Shown here piece after piece: positions 1 through 10,484 of a DNA stretch of 63,926 nt (positions within the stretch are counted from its first letter, which is position 1; each line of letters begins with the position of its first letter). Both the position numbers and the translations under genes were made by a program. The notes beneath the pieces are model-generated. The model ran no database searches. It saw only the letters and a list, made by a program, of their open reading frames with translations, and was not told the DNA's origin. Origin of the DNA: Zooshikella ganghwensis DSM 15267 (GTDB lineage: Bacteria; Pseudomonadota; Gammaproteobacteria; Pseudomonadales; Zooshikellaceae); contig NZ_AUAF01000016.1 of the NCBI RefSeq assembly GCF_000428585.1, forward strand, positions 1 through 63,926, read 5' to 3'.

Positions 1-299
1 TATTTACTCACGACTAAAGAGTTGGGGATATCAACATAAAACCGTTTGTCACGGGAAAGGGGAGTATGCTCGTGATGAAGATGGGGATGGTTTTCACGAA
101 GTACATGTTAACACCATTGAAGGTTGTTGGTCATTACTACGCTCATGGTTAAGACCTCATCGAGGTATTTCTCAAGAAAAACTACCTTTTTATTTAGCAT
201 TATTTGAGTTTGTGTACAATATAAAGTGCCGAGGAAAAAGCTTACTTAATGATCTAATAGAGCTATTGATATAACCCCCTAGGAATCCATATAGAGCCT
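1..299 (+). mobile_element. 3' end of an IS1595-type insertion sequence (partial)
   Basis: The first base-pairs read, in the frame beginning at base 2, as the last 90 residues of a DDE transposase ending at the TAA at 272-274. Visible features are the HVNTIEG stretch, which holds the presumed third acidic catalytic residue, then WSLLRSWLRPHRG and a C-terminal FEFVYNIKCRGKSLL. These are typical of the IS1595/ISXO2-like transposase family (family from memory, not searched). The element end is taken as the GAGCC at about 294-298, because the copy at the other end of the window stops matching there. The 5' part of the IS lies outside the window. The IS interrupts the substrate-binding protein gene that follows. 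Confidence 0.72.
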
Positions 300-671
300 T
301 TATTTAAAGTCATGTCACAGATTACTAAAGATAAGATTAATACCGTATACCTTCCCTCAGATAGCTTTTTAATTTCGCAGCGAGCAGCGTTAATAGAAGC
401 TATCAATGCGTTTAAAATGCTGTCAGTTGCAGCTGTTGATATTTTTGTAAAAGACGGGGCATTACTGGGGACAACCGCAATTTATTATGAACTGGGAGAG
501 CAACTTGCCCAGCGAGTCCATCAGCATCAGCAAGGTGTGCCTATAAGTAAGCTAAGCGTTGTAAGACCAGGCCAAGGTCAACTACTCATCAACCGATCAG
601 CCTGGCAACGCTTTTCACTAACGCTACCAGACAGCTTAACGAATAAAGTGCAATGGGTTGGTGATCAATAA
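300..671 (+). pseudogene. C-terminal remnant of a periplasmic ABC-transporter substrate-binding protein
   Basis: An ORF of 119 codons from ATG 312 runs in frame straight out of the insertion-sequence end (open from base 300), so it is the 3' part of a longer gene and not a complete small gene. The text YLPSDSFLISQRAALIEA, then a GALLG turn, YYELGEQLAQRV and a final LLINRSAWQRFSLTLP, resembles the C-terminal lobe of the uncharacterised ABC substrate-binding family COG2984/PF04392, in which a phrase of the type 'N..A...LG..lP' closes the protein. Roughly the N-terminal two thirds, including any signal peptide, are missing. The other part is not at the right-hand IS copy. Family assignment is by eye and moderate; non-functional by inference. 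Confidence 0.55.
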
Positions 672-702
672 GCCAGTCTTTCTCTTTTATTACCCCCCAC
701 AA

Positions 703-2043
703 CTAACTGGCCTGACGAATATTACGCGCCAGCAAACCAAACTCTCCTCCTTGATAGCCGGCTAAAGGAATTTTCACTCGGTGACCAGAGCCTGGAGCAA
801 CTTCCATCGTTTCACCACGCTTGTTTTCCATATGCGATAGCGCAAATGTTTGATTACCTTCTGGTGTCAGCAACTCCAGCTCATCACCTATCGCAAAACG
901 ATTTTTTACATCGACAACAATAAACTGCTCATCCGCCTCAACAATTTCACCTACAAACTGCTGCTTGTCACTGATCGAATTGCCACGCTCATAATTCTGA
1001 TACTCATCATGTACATGACGACGATAAAAGCCCTCGGTGTAACCACGACTGGCTAACTTCTCAAGGTCATCCATCAGGTCCATATTGAATGCTTTACCTT
1101 GCACAGCATCTTCAATGGCCTGGCGATAAACTTGTGCAGTTCGCGCGACATAATAATGGGACTTGGTCCGGCCTTCGATTTTTAATGAAGCCACGCCCAT
1201 ATCAGTTAACCGTTTTACATGCTGAACTGCGCGCAGATCTTTGGAGTTCATGATGTAAGTGCCATGCTCATCTTCAAATGCAGGCATCAGCTCACCAGGA
1301 CGGCCCTGCTCTTCCAATAAGAAGATTTGATCTGTGGTTTGTCCAGCACCCAGTTGTGGAGCAACCTGCGCTTCTTGCTGAGGGTCTACAACTTGAACAG
1401 CAACAATATCACCAGTTTCTGTTTGTTTCGCATCGTGTGCATCATACTTCCAGCGACAGGCATTGGTACACGTACCCTGGTTCGGGTCACGACGGTTCAT
1501 ATAGCCTGACAACAAACAGCGACCAGAATAAGCTATACACAGTGCACCATGAACAAATACTTCAAGTTCCATCTCAGGGCACTGCATACGAATCTCTTCA
1601 ACCTCATCCAATGAGAGTTCACGGGATAAAATAACTCGCGTAATACCTTGCCGGTACCAAAACTTTACCGAAGCGTAGTTAACCACATTGGCTTGCACAG
1701 AGAGATGAACGGGCATATCTGGCCATTTATCTCGCACCAACATAATCAAACCAGGATCAGACATGATCAGCGCATCAGGCTGCATTGCAATCACCGGCTC
1801 CATGTCCTGCATATAGGTTTTGATTTTACTGTTATGGGGCGCAATATTGCTGGCGAGATAGAATTGTTTTCCTTGCTGATGCGCTAGCTGAATCCCCTTT
1901 TCCAGGTTTTCCATCTTAAAATCATTGTTGCGTACCCGAAGGCTGTAACGAGGCTGCCCTGCATAAACGGCATCTGCACCATAGGCAAAGGCATACTTCA
2001 TATTTTTCAGGGTACCCGCAGGTGATAACAATTCCGGTTTCAT
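703..2043 (-). CDS. trhP: U32-family tRNA hydroxylation protein TrhP (YegQ)
   Basis: A 446-residue peptidase-U32-like protein of the YegQ type. In E. coli YegQ was renamed TrhP, which takes part in prephenate-dependent 5-hydroxylation of wobble uridine 34 in tRNAs. The start MKPELLSPAG, the ADAVYAGQPRYSLRVRNN segment (about residues 24-41), and the signature EVFVHGALCIAYSGRCLLS (about 160-178) with its cysteines and the following GTCTNACRW are all present. These cysteines fit the Fe-S-type ligands of this family. Length equals the usual 440-450 residues and the ATG is the only sensible start. It stands alone on the minus strand between the broken ABC-transporter gene and the rpmBG terminator. 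Function is by homology; sequence-family identity is high confidence. Confidence 0.92.
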   Translation of the reverse strand: MKPELLSPAGTLKNMKYAFAYGADAVYAGQPRYSLRVRNNDFKMENLEKGIQLAHQQGKQFYLASNIAPHNSKIKTYMQDMEPVIAMQPDALIMSDPGLIMLVRDKWPDMPVHLSVQANVVNYASVKFWYRQGITRVILSRELSLDEVEEIRMQCPEMELEVFVHGALCIAYSGRCLLSGYMNRRDPNQGTCTNACRWKYDAHDAKQTETGDIVAVQVVDPQQEAQVAPQLGAGQTTDQIFLLEEQGRPGELMPAFEDEHGTYIMNSKDLRAVQHVKRLTDMGVASLKIEGRTKSHYYVARTAQVYRQAIEDAVQGKAFNMDLMDDLEKLASRGYTEGFYRRHVHDEYQNYERGNSISDKQQFVGEIVEADEQFIVVDVKNRFAIGDELELLTPEGNQTFALSHMENKRGETMEVAPGSGHRVKIPLAGYQGGEFGLLARNIRQAS

Positions 2044-2109
2044 AACCTACTCGCTCTGCTCAATCGCCAACGGTCAAAAAATATACAAACTTTAGCTTTA
2101 AATATAAAA

Positions 2110-2129
2110 AAACCCGCTTTGGCGGGTTT
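2110..2129 (-). terminator. Intrinsic terminator of the rpmB-rpmG operon
   Basis: A hairpin with stem AAACCCGC/GCGGGTTT and a 4-nt loop sits just downstream of the rpmG stop. Read on the minus strand it is followed by an unbroken T-tract, the form of a rho-independent terminator. T residues also flank it on the plus strand, so it may act in both directions. Confidence 0.85.
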
Positions 2130-2156
2130 TAGCAACCTGACAAAAAGACAAAAACC

Positions 2157-2312
2157 TTATTTGATTTTTGCTTCTTTGTACATCACGTGCTTGCGAACAA
2201 CTGGATCAAACTTTTTCATTTCCAGTTTGTCTGGCGTGCTGCGCTTGTTTTTGTCAGTTGTGTAGAAATGGCCAGTACCTGCAGAGGATACCATTCTAAT
2301 TTTCTCACGCAT
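2157..2312 (-). CDS. rpmG: 50S ribosomal protein L33
   Basis: A 51-codon gene translating as [19 protein letters not shown]...[10 protein letters not shown]-like L33, ending in AKIK. The exact text here is [19 protein letters not shown]. Length and sequence match proteobacterial L33 of the zinc-independent (cysteine-free) type: no CxxC pair is present. It lies 16 bp downstream of rpmB in the standard rpmBG operon and is followed by a clear terminator. Confidence 0.95.
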   Translation of the reverse strand: MREKIRMVSSAGTGHFYTTDKNKRSTPDKLEMKKFDPVVRKHVMYKEAKIK

Positions 2313-2328
2313 GATACAGTCCTCCTAA

Positions 2329-2565
2329 TTAAATCTTTTCGCCACGAGCGCGCAAATCGGCAAGAACAGTGTCAATGCCTTTTTTGTCAATAATGCGCAT
2401 ACCTTTAGCAGAAATCCGCAGTCTTACAAAACGCTTTTCTGACTCTACCCAAAAACGATGGTAGTGCAGATTAGGCGCGAAACGGCGCTTGGTTTTGTTG
2501 TTAGCGTGAGATACATTGTTTCCAGTGACTGGTCGCTTACCAGTTACCTGACAAACCTTTGACAT
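2329..2565 (-). CDS. rpmB: 50S ribosomal protein L28
   Basis: L28 of 78 residues starting [12 protein letters not shown], the universal L28 opening, with the conserved [10 protein letters not shown] and [10 protein letters not shown] segments. A start five codons further upstream (TTG at 2578-2580) is open but is rejected: its bases include the GGAGAGG Shine-Dalgarno that serves the ATG at 2563-2565. First gene of the rpmB-rpmG operon; its promoter must lie in the 254-bp gap in front, in which I recognise no clear consensus. Confidence 0.95.
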   Translation of the reverse strand: MSKVCQVTGKRPVTGNNVSHANNKTKRRFAPNLHYHRFWVESEKRFVRLRISAKGMRIIDKKGIDTVLADLRARGEKI

Positions 2566-2819
2566 TTTTCGCCTCTCCAACCGCTTGCCAACCTCATCGG
2601 TTGGTAAACCTATTACCTAAATCAACCGGGTGTGCCTTTCAATTTAGCTGAAATTCAGTCAATCGAGACGCACATCTGGGGGCCATTGATTCACGCAGTT
2701 TGATGAGGCGTGTTGAGTTGGCCCAATCGTGTGCCACCCCCGCAAAGAGCACAGCTTTATACCAGAAGACAAGCCTATTCGCAAGAAATCCACGATAAAA
2801 TTGGCAACATTTTGATCAA

Positions 2820-3506
2820 TTAAACACCAGCTATCAGCAAGCCCTTTTCTGCAAAGGACAACACATCAGCGTTACCAACGATTAGGTGGTCTAGCACCCG
2901 TACATCGATTAATTCAAGTGCTGCTTGCAGCTGCTCGGTGATATAACAGTCTGACTGACTGGGTTCAGTATCACCACTTGGATGGTTATGCACCAGGATC
3001 ACTGCAGCAGCATTCAACATCAAGGCCTGCTTAACCACTTCCCGAGGATAGACAGCAGCGGCATTTAGCGTGCCACGAAACAACTCCTCAAAGCGAATGA
3101 TTTGGTGCTGGCTATTCAGGTAGAGGACAGCAAATACTTCATAAGTATAATGCCTCAATTTACCCTGCACGTAGCGCTTGGTCTGAGTTGAACTCTGTAA
3201 ACTGGCTCCCTCGGCCAGCTGCGCCTCCAGGTGGCGTGTTGCCATTTCCAACACCGCTTGTAACAGCACATACTTGGCCGTTCCCAAGCCATGAGCCTGA
3301 CAGAATTCCTGCTGCGTAGCTTCCAGCAGTGGTCGTAACCCACCAAACGTTGTCAACAGCTCACGGGCTAAGTCCACCGCAGTTTTACCTTTAACCCCTG
3401 TTCGTAGAAAAATTGCCAATAGTTCTGCATCTGAGAGAGCACTTGCTCCCATCGCCAGCAAGCGTTCTCGTGGCCTTTCACTGCACGGCCAGTCCGTTAT
3501 TGCCAT
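2820..3506 (-). CDS. radC: RadC/YicR-family JAMM-domain protein
   Basis: A 228-residue RadC-family protein. It carries a helix-hairpin-helix region in the N-terminal third ([35 protein letters not shown]). The C-terminal MPN/JAMM domain has the metal-binding signature [14 protein letters not shown] at about residues 171-184: two histidines, Ser and Asp. The original role in DNA repair was withdrawn for E. coli; the true role of RadC is unresolved. Position between rpmBG and divergent coaBC is the same as in Pseudomonas and E. coli. Confidence 0.93.
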   Translation of the reverse strand: MAITDWPCSERPRERLLAMGASALSDAELLAIFLRTGVKGKTAVDLARELLTTFGGLRPLLEATQQEFCQAHGLGTAKYVLLQAVLEMATRHLEAQLAEGASLQSSTQTKRYVQGKLRHYTYEVFAVLYLNSQHQIIRFEELFRGTLNAAAVYPREVVKQALMLNAAAVILVHNHPSGDTEPSQSDCYITEQLQAALELIDVRVLDHLIVGNADVLSFAEKGLLIAGV

Positions 3507-3688
3507 GATGTATCATTCACTCTTTTTAACTAATACGAATCCATTAAGTCCTGCTATGGTTTTTTGACAAAGGCCACTATAGACTGATGGCTTCCACGAC
3601 CACGCAGGGATTAGTATCTTAATGGGCTAATCTCGAAATTAATGCGAACAAATACCAGCTTCTACCGTTAAACCAATCCAGAGTTACC

Positions 3689-4897
3689 ATGCACCAACTA
3701 CAGAGTAAAAAGATTGTCCTGGGCATAACCGGAGGCATTGCAGCGTATAAATCGGCCGAGCTTGTGCGTCGCCTGCGAGATGCTGGCGCTGAAGTCCGTG
3801 TTGTTATGAGCAAAGGTGCACAGGCCTTTATTACCCCCCTGACTTTTCAAGCCCTATCTGGCCACCCTGTCCACACTGAGCTGTTATCGCCAGAAGCTGA
3901 AGCTGGAATGAATCATATCGAGTTAGCGCGCTGGGCAGACCTGGTAATCATTGCACCAGCAACAGCGAATTGTTTATCTAGCTTGGCACAAGGCCGTGCA
4001 GATGACTTACTTAGTACTCTGTGTTTAGCTACAGAAGCACCACTGTGCATTGCTCCAGCCATGAATCAGCAGATGTGGCAACATGCTGCCACACAACATA
4101 ACCTGCAATGTTTGATTGATCGTGGCGTGCGTTGCTTTGGCCCAGCACAAGGCTTCCAGGCCTGTGGTGAGGTCGGTCCAGGGCGGATGTTAGAAGCCGC
4201 TGAAATTGCTCAATTATGTGCCGAGCAGTTCAGCCCAAAAATCCTGACAGGCCATCATGTGGTTATTACTGCGGGACCTACTCGCGAAGCTATCGATCCT
4301 GTGCGCTACATATCCAATCATAGCTCTGGAAAAATGGGCTTCGCGTTAGCGCAAGCTGCTGTTGACGCAGGGGCAGAAGTCACACTCATCAGTGGGCCTG
4401 TTCAGTTAGTAACCCCAAGGGGAGTTAAACGGATTAATGTAGATAGTGCAGAAGCTATGCATAATGCCGTTCAAGAGCACACCAGCACTGCTTCAATTTT
4501 TATTGGTTGTGCTGCTGTTGCTGATTATCGCCCTGAGCAAGCAGCCAGCCAAAAGCTGAAAAAAGATCCGAACAATGCAGAACAAACAATGACATTAACA
4601 TTGGTTCGTAACCCAGACATTATTGCCAGTGTTGCCAGCATGCAGCCAAAACCCTTTGTCGTTGGCTTTGCCGCAGAAACTCAAGCCCTTGAGCAACATG
4701 CTAAAGATAAGCTAACCCGCAAAAAACTGGATATGATTATTGCTAATGATGTCAGCCAAACCAATATTGGATTTAACAGTGATCACAATGCCGTGACTGT
4801 TTATAACCCAACACAACGCATTGCACTCGATCAAAATACCAAGCAGGCCTTGGCAAAGCAGTTAATTTCCCTAATCCACGAACAACTCACATCGTAA
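3689..4897 (+). CDS. coaBC: Bifunctional phosphopantothenoylcysteine decarboxylase / phosphopantothenate-cysteine ligase
   Basis: A 402-residue CoaBC (Dfp) catalysing two consecutive steps of coenzyme A synthesis: ligation of cysteine to 4'-phosphopantothenate, then decarboxylation. The N-terminal flavoprotein CoaC half (about 1-185) shows GITGGIAAYKSAELVRRL, the NHIELARWAD stretch with the active-site His, and the PAMNQQMW motif. The CoaB half (about 190-400) shows TAGPTREAIDPVRYISNHSSGKMG split by the usual spacing, and AAVADYRP with the conserved KLKK lysines. Divergent from radC and 19 bp upstream of dut, a conserved pair. Confidence 0.95.
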   Translation: MHQLQSKKIVLGITGGIAAYKSAELVRRLRDAGAEVRVVMSKGAQAFITPLTFQALSGHPVHTELLSPEAEAGMNHIELARWADLVIIAPATANCLSSLAQGRADDLLSTLCLATEAPLCIAPAMNQQMWQHAATQHNLQCLIDRGVRCFGPAQGFQACGEVGPGRMLEAAEIAQLCAEQFSPKILTGHHVVITAGPTREAIDPVRYISNHSSGKMGFALAQAAVDAGAEVTLISGPVQLVTPRGVKRINVDSAEAMHNAVQEHTSTASIFIGCAAVADYRPEQAASQKLKKDPNNAEQTMTLTLVRNPDIIASVASMQPKPFVVGFAAETQALEQHAKDKLTRKKLDMIIANDVSQTNIGFNSDHNAVTVYNPTQRIALDQNTKQALAKQLISLIHEQLTS

Positions 4898-4916
4898 TAG
4901 TTAAAGTTAAATTGCT

Positions 4917-5375
4917 ATGAAACCAACGTTACAAACTAAAATACTCGATGCGCGCATTGGTAGTGAATTCCCTTTACCCCACTATGCGACTGAAGGCTCT
5001 GCGGGGATGGATTTACGCGCCTGCCTTGATGCACCACTTACGCTAGCGCCAGGGCAAACAGAACTTATCCCCACTGGCATAGCCATCCACATTGCAGATC
5101 CAGGACTCGCAGCAATGATTTTGCCTCGCTCAGGATTAGGACATAAGCATGGGATTGTGCTTGGTAACCTGGTTGGCTTAATTGACTCAGACTATCAAGG
5201 TCAGCTGATGATCTCTTGCTGGAACCGTGGACAAGATAACTTCACTATTCAACCAGGTGATCGTATAGCTCAACTTGTACTAGTGCCTGTTGTACAAGCT
5301 CAGTGTGAGATTGTTGAAGACTTCGACTCCACTGACCGTGGGGCTGGAGGGTTTGGTCACTCAGGGAGAGGGTAA
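4917..5375 (+). CDS. dut: Deoxyuridine 5'-triphosphate nucleotidohydrolase (dUTPase)
   Basis: A 152-residue homotrimeric dUTPase, which hydrolyses dUTP to dUMP and pyrophosphate, keeping uracil out of DNA and supplying dTMP precursor. All five motifs are visible: [42 protein letters not shown] and the C-terminal P-loop-like [10 protein letters not shown]. Length is normal. Co-transcribed behind coaBC. Confidence 0.96.
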   Translation: MKPTLQTKILDARIGSEFPLPHYATEGSAGMDLRACLDAPLTLAPGQTELIPTGIAIHIADPGLAAMILPRSGLGHKHGIVLGNLVGLIDSDYQGQLMISCWNRGQDNFTIQPGDRIAQLVLVPVVQAQCEIVEDFDSTDRGAGGFGHSGRG

Positions 5376-5436
5376 ACCTCCTCCTCAAAAAAGTTTTTCC
5401 TGGATAGCCGCAGCGAAGAATGTATCAACTCTTAAA

Positions 5437-5510
5437 CCTGTTAATGCCGTTTAAACGATTACCCTAGGCTGTATATCGTTTAAATTGAGTCAACGCATTG
5501 CATTAACAGG
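5437..5510. repeat. Two-part inverted repeat in the dut-algC gap
   Basis: Outer arms CCTGTTAATGC (5437-5447) and GCATTAACAGG (5500-5510) are exact complements. Inner arms TTTAAACGAT (5450-5459) and ATCGTTTAAA (5475-5484) are also exact. The transcript could fold into an interrupted hairpin of about 74 nt. There is no T-tract right after it, so it is not a standard terminator. It may be a processed RNA structure, a protein-binding site or a dispersed repeat. Confidence 0.6.
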
Positions 5511-5609
5511 CTTTGAGCTTATCCTGTTCATAGCCAAAATGCCTAACAAGGCAACACTAGTCTTAGCTTATTACACGACTAGTTGTACTTTATCTCTATA
5601 ATTATTTGC

Positions 5610-5629
5610 ATACCCTTCGCTATAGGTAT
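5610..5629. promoter_or_regulatory. ATACCC-N8-RGGTAT inverted motif upstream of algC
   Basis: ATACCC, 8 bases, then AGGTAT (one mismatch from a perfect inverted pair), ending 39 bp before the algC start. The same motif in perfect form occurs at 8721-8740 and 35412-35431. It could be an operator or a member of a dispersed palindrome family. Confidence 0.4.
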
Positions 5630-5668
5630 AGTCATGCCATTTTATAGGCTTAGCTTAACGGGATAGTT

Positions 5669-8299
5669 ATGATTAAAAAGCGCCCCAAAAAAGAATCAGA
5701 TAACAATAAGCAAGCAGCCCCCAGTAAAGGAGCCCCCTCCTCACCTAGCAATCACAAGCCTATTAGTCATTTTTTTCTCGTCAGCAGTGCAGGCTCAATA
5801 TTAGGTGTTTTACTCACTTTAATCATTGTTTTTCTTTTCTACTATGCCAGTGGCAACAGCCAGTTCAAAGACGAGGTTATTGCCGCACGTGGTGCGCAAT
5901 ACCAACATCAACTTAACCTGCAAATTGCTGTTATTGAACAGACAGTAAATGGTCTTGGCAAAAATCTCGACGTCATCTCTGCCCTTGAAGAAAAAAACCA
6001 AGATAAATTACGCCAGCTTGAAAAAGCACTTACTGCCTCAACACCGCATGCGGTCCAGGTGCGATTCCGCAAGCGTGATGATGATTCACTGGCGAGTGAT
6101 GGGACCGTGCCCATGAACTATGCTGCTCGTGATATGGCAAGAAAGTCTGAACGTGGCCAACAAGTTCCCGCAGAAATCCATAAAATAGAAGGCACACCTT
6201 ATGTAATTGCCACAGCTCGCATTAAGCCTGAACAAGGCCCTGTGTTAGGAGCAGTCATTACTGTCTTTGACTTATCTGTTTTAACCAATGCCTTTCAGTC
6301 AATTCCAGCCAATCAGGGGCAGGTAGCATTACAACAGCAATTTAATGCCAATCAACAACCACAAAACCAACTTACTTATGGGCAAGCTACTAGCGGAGAA
6401 TCCCCAGTTATTCTGCAAAGCAATAATGCCTATTGGCAACTGAGTTATACGTCATCTGACTTAAGTAATAAGCTGCCACTCTCCATCTTGTGGATTATTA
6501 TCGCCGCGATCATTGCCCTTACCTGTATTGCTGTCACTACTTGGTTGGCCATGAATATGCTAACCAAAGCAAGCAGGGCAGATGCAGCCTCATTGGTTAC
6601 TTTTTTAGAAGCACGAATGGCTCAAAAACGTAAGACAGTAAACTGCCAGCTTGACTTATTCCATAACATTGCATTGAGTTTAGAGCAGTTATTTAAAGAT
6701 CAATTTAGGCCCGCAGTAACAAAATCCAAATCTCAGCCAGAAATTGACGATTCCGTAAAATCTACGCCACCTACAAGTGATAATATCGCTCCATCAACAT
6801 CATCTGTAGCAGATGAAATAAATAACTTTAATTTTGCAGACCCACTTTTCCAGTCAACAGATATGCTTGATATTGAAGAACTGGATGAAGATGGATCTGA
6901 CAACCAACCAGAGGATACTCAAGTGGAAGTGCCAGCAAGCATTTTTCGTGCATACGACATTCGAGGTGTTGTAGGCGATACACTCACTTTTGAAACTGCA
7001 ACGCTCATAGGAAAAGCCATTGGCTCAGAAGCACAAGCACGTGGTGAAAAATGCGTTATAGTAGGTGCAGATGGACGACTGTCCAGCCCTGAAGTCAGTC
7101 AAAACCTTATGCAAGGTATTATCTCGACGGGCTGTGATGTTATCAGTATTGGTATGGTGCCTACACCTGTCTTATATTTTGCTACCCACATTATTGATGA
7201 GTCTAACTCTGGGGTCATGGTTACAGGTAGCCATAATCCACCTGACTACAATGGTTTTAAAACTGTTCTCGCTGGAAAAACCCTAGCCAACGAGGATATA
7301 CAACAGTTATACCAGCGCATCAAAGAAAATAATTTACAGCAAGGCCAAGGCTCACTCATCGAAGTTGATGTGTTAGAAAGTTATGTTGAGCGTATTCGCA
7401 ATGATATTGCCCTGGCGAAACCCCTTAAAGTGGTTGTTGATTGTGGCAATGGCGTGGGTGGCGTTATCGCACCACGACTTCTGGAAGACTTAGGCTGTAA
7501 TGTCATTCCACTTTATTGTGACGTGGATGGAAACTTCCCTAACCACCACCCTGATCCGGGCAAACCAGAAAACCTTAAAGACCTTATTGCCAAAGTAAAA
7601 GAAACCAAGGCCGATTTAGGACTAGGCTTTGATGGCGATGCAGACCGGGTAGGTGTCATTACCAATGAGGGTAAACTGATTTATCCTGATCGTCTGTTAA
7701 TGCTATTTGCAAAAGACGTGGTCTCACGTAACCCTGGTGCAGACATCATCTTTGATGTGAAGTGTACGCGTAAGCTCACTGGCTTAATCAGTGGTTACGG
7801 CGGCCGTCCTATCATGTGGAAAACCGGACACTCCCTCATTAAAGCTAAAATGAAGGAAACGGGCGCGCTACTCGCCGGTGAAATGAGTGGGCACATTTTC
7901 TTTAAAGAGCGCTGGTATGGCTTTGATGACGGTATTTACAGCGCAGCTCGCTTACTTGAAATTCTGTCTACCGAAACCCGGAATGCTGACCAAATTTTTG
8001 CCTCTTTTCCTGAAACAATCAGTACGCCAGAAATCAATATCCAAGTGACTGATGAAAATAAATTTGATTTGGTTGATCAGCTTGCGAAACAAGGTAACTT
8101 TGGTAAAGGCACTATCACTGATATCGATGGCGTTCGCGTTGACTTTCCAGTTGGCTGGGGTCTGGTTAGAGCATCCAACACGACACCTGTTTTAGTCTTG
8201 CGCTTTGAAGCCGATACCGAAGAAAACCTAAAGAAAATAAAGGCATTATTTAAAAAACAATTGTTAGCCGTTGACTCTAGTTTAGATATTCCATTTTAA
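5669..8299 (+). CDS. algC: Phosphomannomutase/phosphoglucomutase with membrane-anchored N-terminal domain
   Basis: An 876-residue AlgC-type enzyme. The C-terminal half (about 415-876) is the alpha-D-phosphohexomutase that interconverts Man-1-P/Man-6-P and Glc-1-P/Glc-6-P for exopolysaccharide and LPS precursors. It carries TGSHNPPDYNG with the phospho-acceptor serine, metal loop GFDGDADRVGV, sugar loop GEMSGH, and C-terminal phosphate loop RASNTTPVL. The N-terminal half is an extra-cytoplasmic domain between two membrane segments, near 37-58 (LGVLLTLIIVFLFYYA) and 272-296 (ILWIIIAAIIALTCIAV), followed by an acidic, low-complexity linker (about 345-410). Such long AlgC forms occur in Pseudomonas (from memory); the short form starts near the IFRAYDIRG motif. 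ATG 5669 is chosen because the membrane domain is in frame and well formed. Confidence 0.9.
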   Translation: MIKKRPKKESDNNKQAAPSKGAPSSPSNHKPISHFFLVSSAGSILGVLLTLIIVFLFYYASGNSQFKDEVIAARGAQYQHQLNLQIAVIEQTVNGLGKNLDVISALEEKNQDKLRQLEKALTASTPHAVQVRFRKRDDDSLASDGTVPMNYAARDMARKSERGQQVPAEIHKIEGTPYVIATARIKPEQGPVLGAVITVFDLSVLTNAFQSIPANQGQVALQQQFNANQQPQNQLTYGQATSGESPVILQSNNAYWQLSYTSSDLSNKLPLSILWIIIAAIIALTCIAVTTWLAMNMLTKASRADAASLVTFLEARMAQKRKTVNCQLDLFHNIALSLEQLFKDQFRPAVTKSKSQPEIDDSVKSTPPTSDNIAPSTSSVADEINNFNFADPLFQSTDMLDIEELDEDGSDNQPEDTQVEVPASIFRAYDIRGVVGDTLTFETATLIGKAIGSEAQARGEKCVIVGADGRLSSPEVSQNLMQGIISTGCDVISIGMVPTPVLYFATHIIDESNSGVMVTGSHNPPDYNGFKTVLAGKTLANEDIQQLYQRIKENNLQQGQGSLIEVDVLESYVERIRNDIALAKPLKVVVDCGNGVGGVIAPRLLEDLGCNVIPLYCDVDGNFPNHHPDPGKPENLKDLIAKVKETKADLGLGFDGDADRVGVITNEGKLIYPDRLLMLFAKDVVSRNPGADIIFDVKCTRKLTGLISGYGGRPIMWKTGHSLIKAKMKETGALLAGEMSGHIFFKERWYGFDDGIYSAARLLEILSTETRNADQIFASFPETISTPEINIQVTDENKFDLVDQLAKQGNFGKGTITDIDGVRVDFPVGWGLVRASNTTPVLVLRFEADTEENLKKIKALFKKQLLAVDSSLDIPF

Positions 8300-9678
<1,379 letters not shown>

Positions 9679-9850
9679 CCTAACCACCAGGTAAGCTGTT
9701 TCTTTGTTACTGAATACGACGACACACAACAATAAGCACGACATTGCAACGCTAAGCCACTTTAAATTAAGTTGAGCTTGGCAAGGATCGGCCATTCCGG
9801 GGGGAAGACTTGCCGCTATGTCTACGACATCAGAACAATTACAGGTAATA

Positions 9851-10450
9851 ATGGAAAACACCCACAAGCTATCGCGCAAAGAGCAAATATTGCAGGCACT
9901 TGCGCATATGTTAGAGCACAACCCCGGCTCTCGCATTACAACATCTCGTTTAGCCAAAGAGGTTGGGGTCTCTGAAGCTGCACTTTACCGTCACTTTCCC
10001 AGCAAAGCGAAAATGTTCGAAGGGTTAATTATCTTTATAGAAGATACGATTTTTTCACGGGTGAAACTGATTCTCGCGGAAGAAAAATCAGCCATTCGCC
10101 GCTGTGAACAAGTGCTTACACTCTTGTTAACATTTACTGAAAAAAATCCAGGTATTACTCGCATACTGACAGGTGATGCGTTAATGGGAGAAACAGAACG
10201 GCTTCGCTCTCGCGTTATTCAGTTTTTCGACCGGCTGGAGACACAAATCAAGCAAATAATTCGAGAAGCAGAGTTTAGGGAAGGATTGCGCACCAACCTA
10301 ACACTCAGCGGAGCAGCAAACTTACTCATGGCGGCAGCAGAAGGCCGTATTTCACAGTTTGTACGCAGTGAGTTTAAACGGAGTCCCACCGAGCTATGGT
10401 CAGAGCAGTGGCCTTTATTGGTGGTCGCCGTGTTTCGTAAAAACACCTAG
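9851..10450 (+). CDS. slmA: Nucleoid occlusion factor SlmA (TetR-family)
   Basis: A TetR-like DNA-binding protein that, bound to chromosomal sites, blocks FtsZ ring assembly over the nucleoid. The helix-turn-helix [23 protein letters not shown] and the downstream [11 protein letters not shown] are near-diagnostic of SlmA. Start ATG 9851 gives 199 residues, close to E. coli SlmA (198), and has AGG about 8 bases upstream. ATG 9818, 11 codons further upstream, is also open and preceded by GGGGGAAG, so the start is not settled. Convergent with the next gene. Confidence 0.9.
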   Translation: MENTHKLSRKEQILQALAHMLEHNPGSRITTSRLAKEVGVSEAALYRHFPSKAKMFEGLIIFIEDTIFSRVKLILAEEKSAIRRCEQVLTLLLTFTEKNPGITRILTGDALMGETERLRSRVIQFFDRLETQIKQIIREAEFREGLRTNLTLSGAANLLMAAAEGRISQFVRSEFKRSPTELWSEQWPLLVVAVFRKNT

Positions 10451-10484
10451 CTTGAACAGCATCTCTGGCTGTAAGAGTTAAAGT

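Noticed and set aside
1278-1634. A 118-aa plus-strand ORF
   Set aside because: Fully antisense to trhP, a strongly conserved gene.
2566-2580. Five extra N-terminal codons of rpmB from a TTG
   Set aside because: They contain the Shine-Dalgarno of the true ATG and L28 proteins begin MSKVC/MSRVC.
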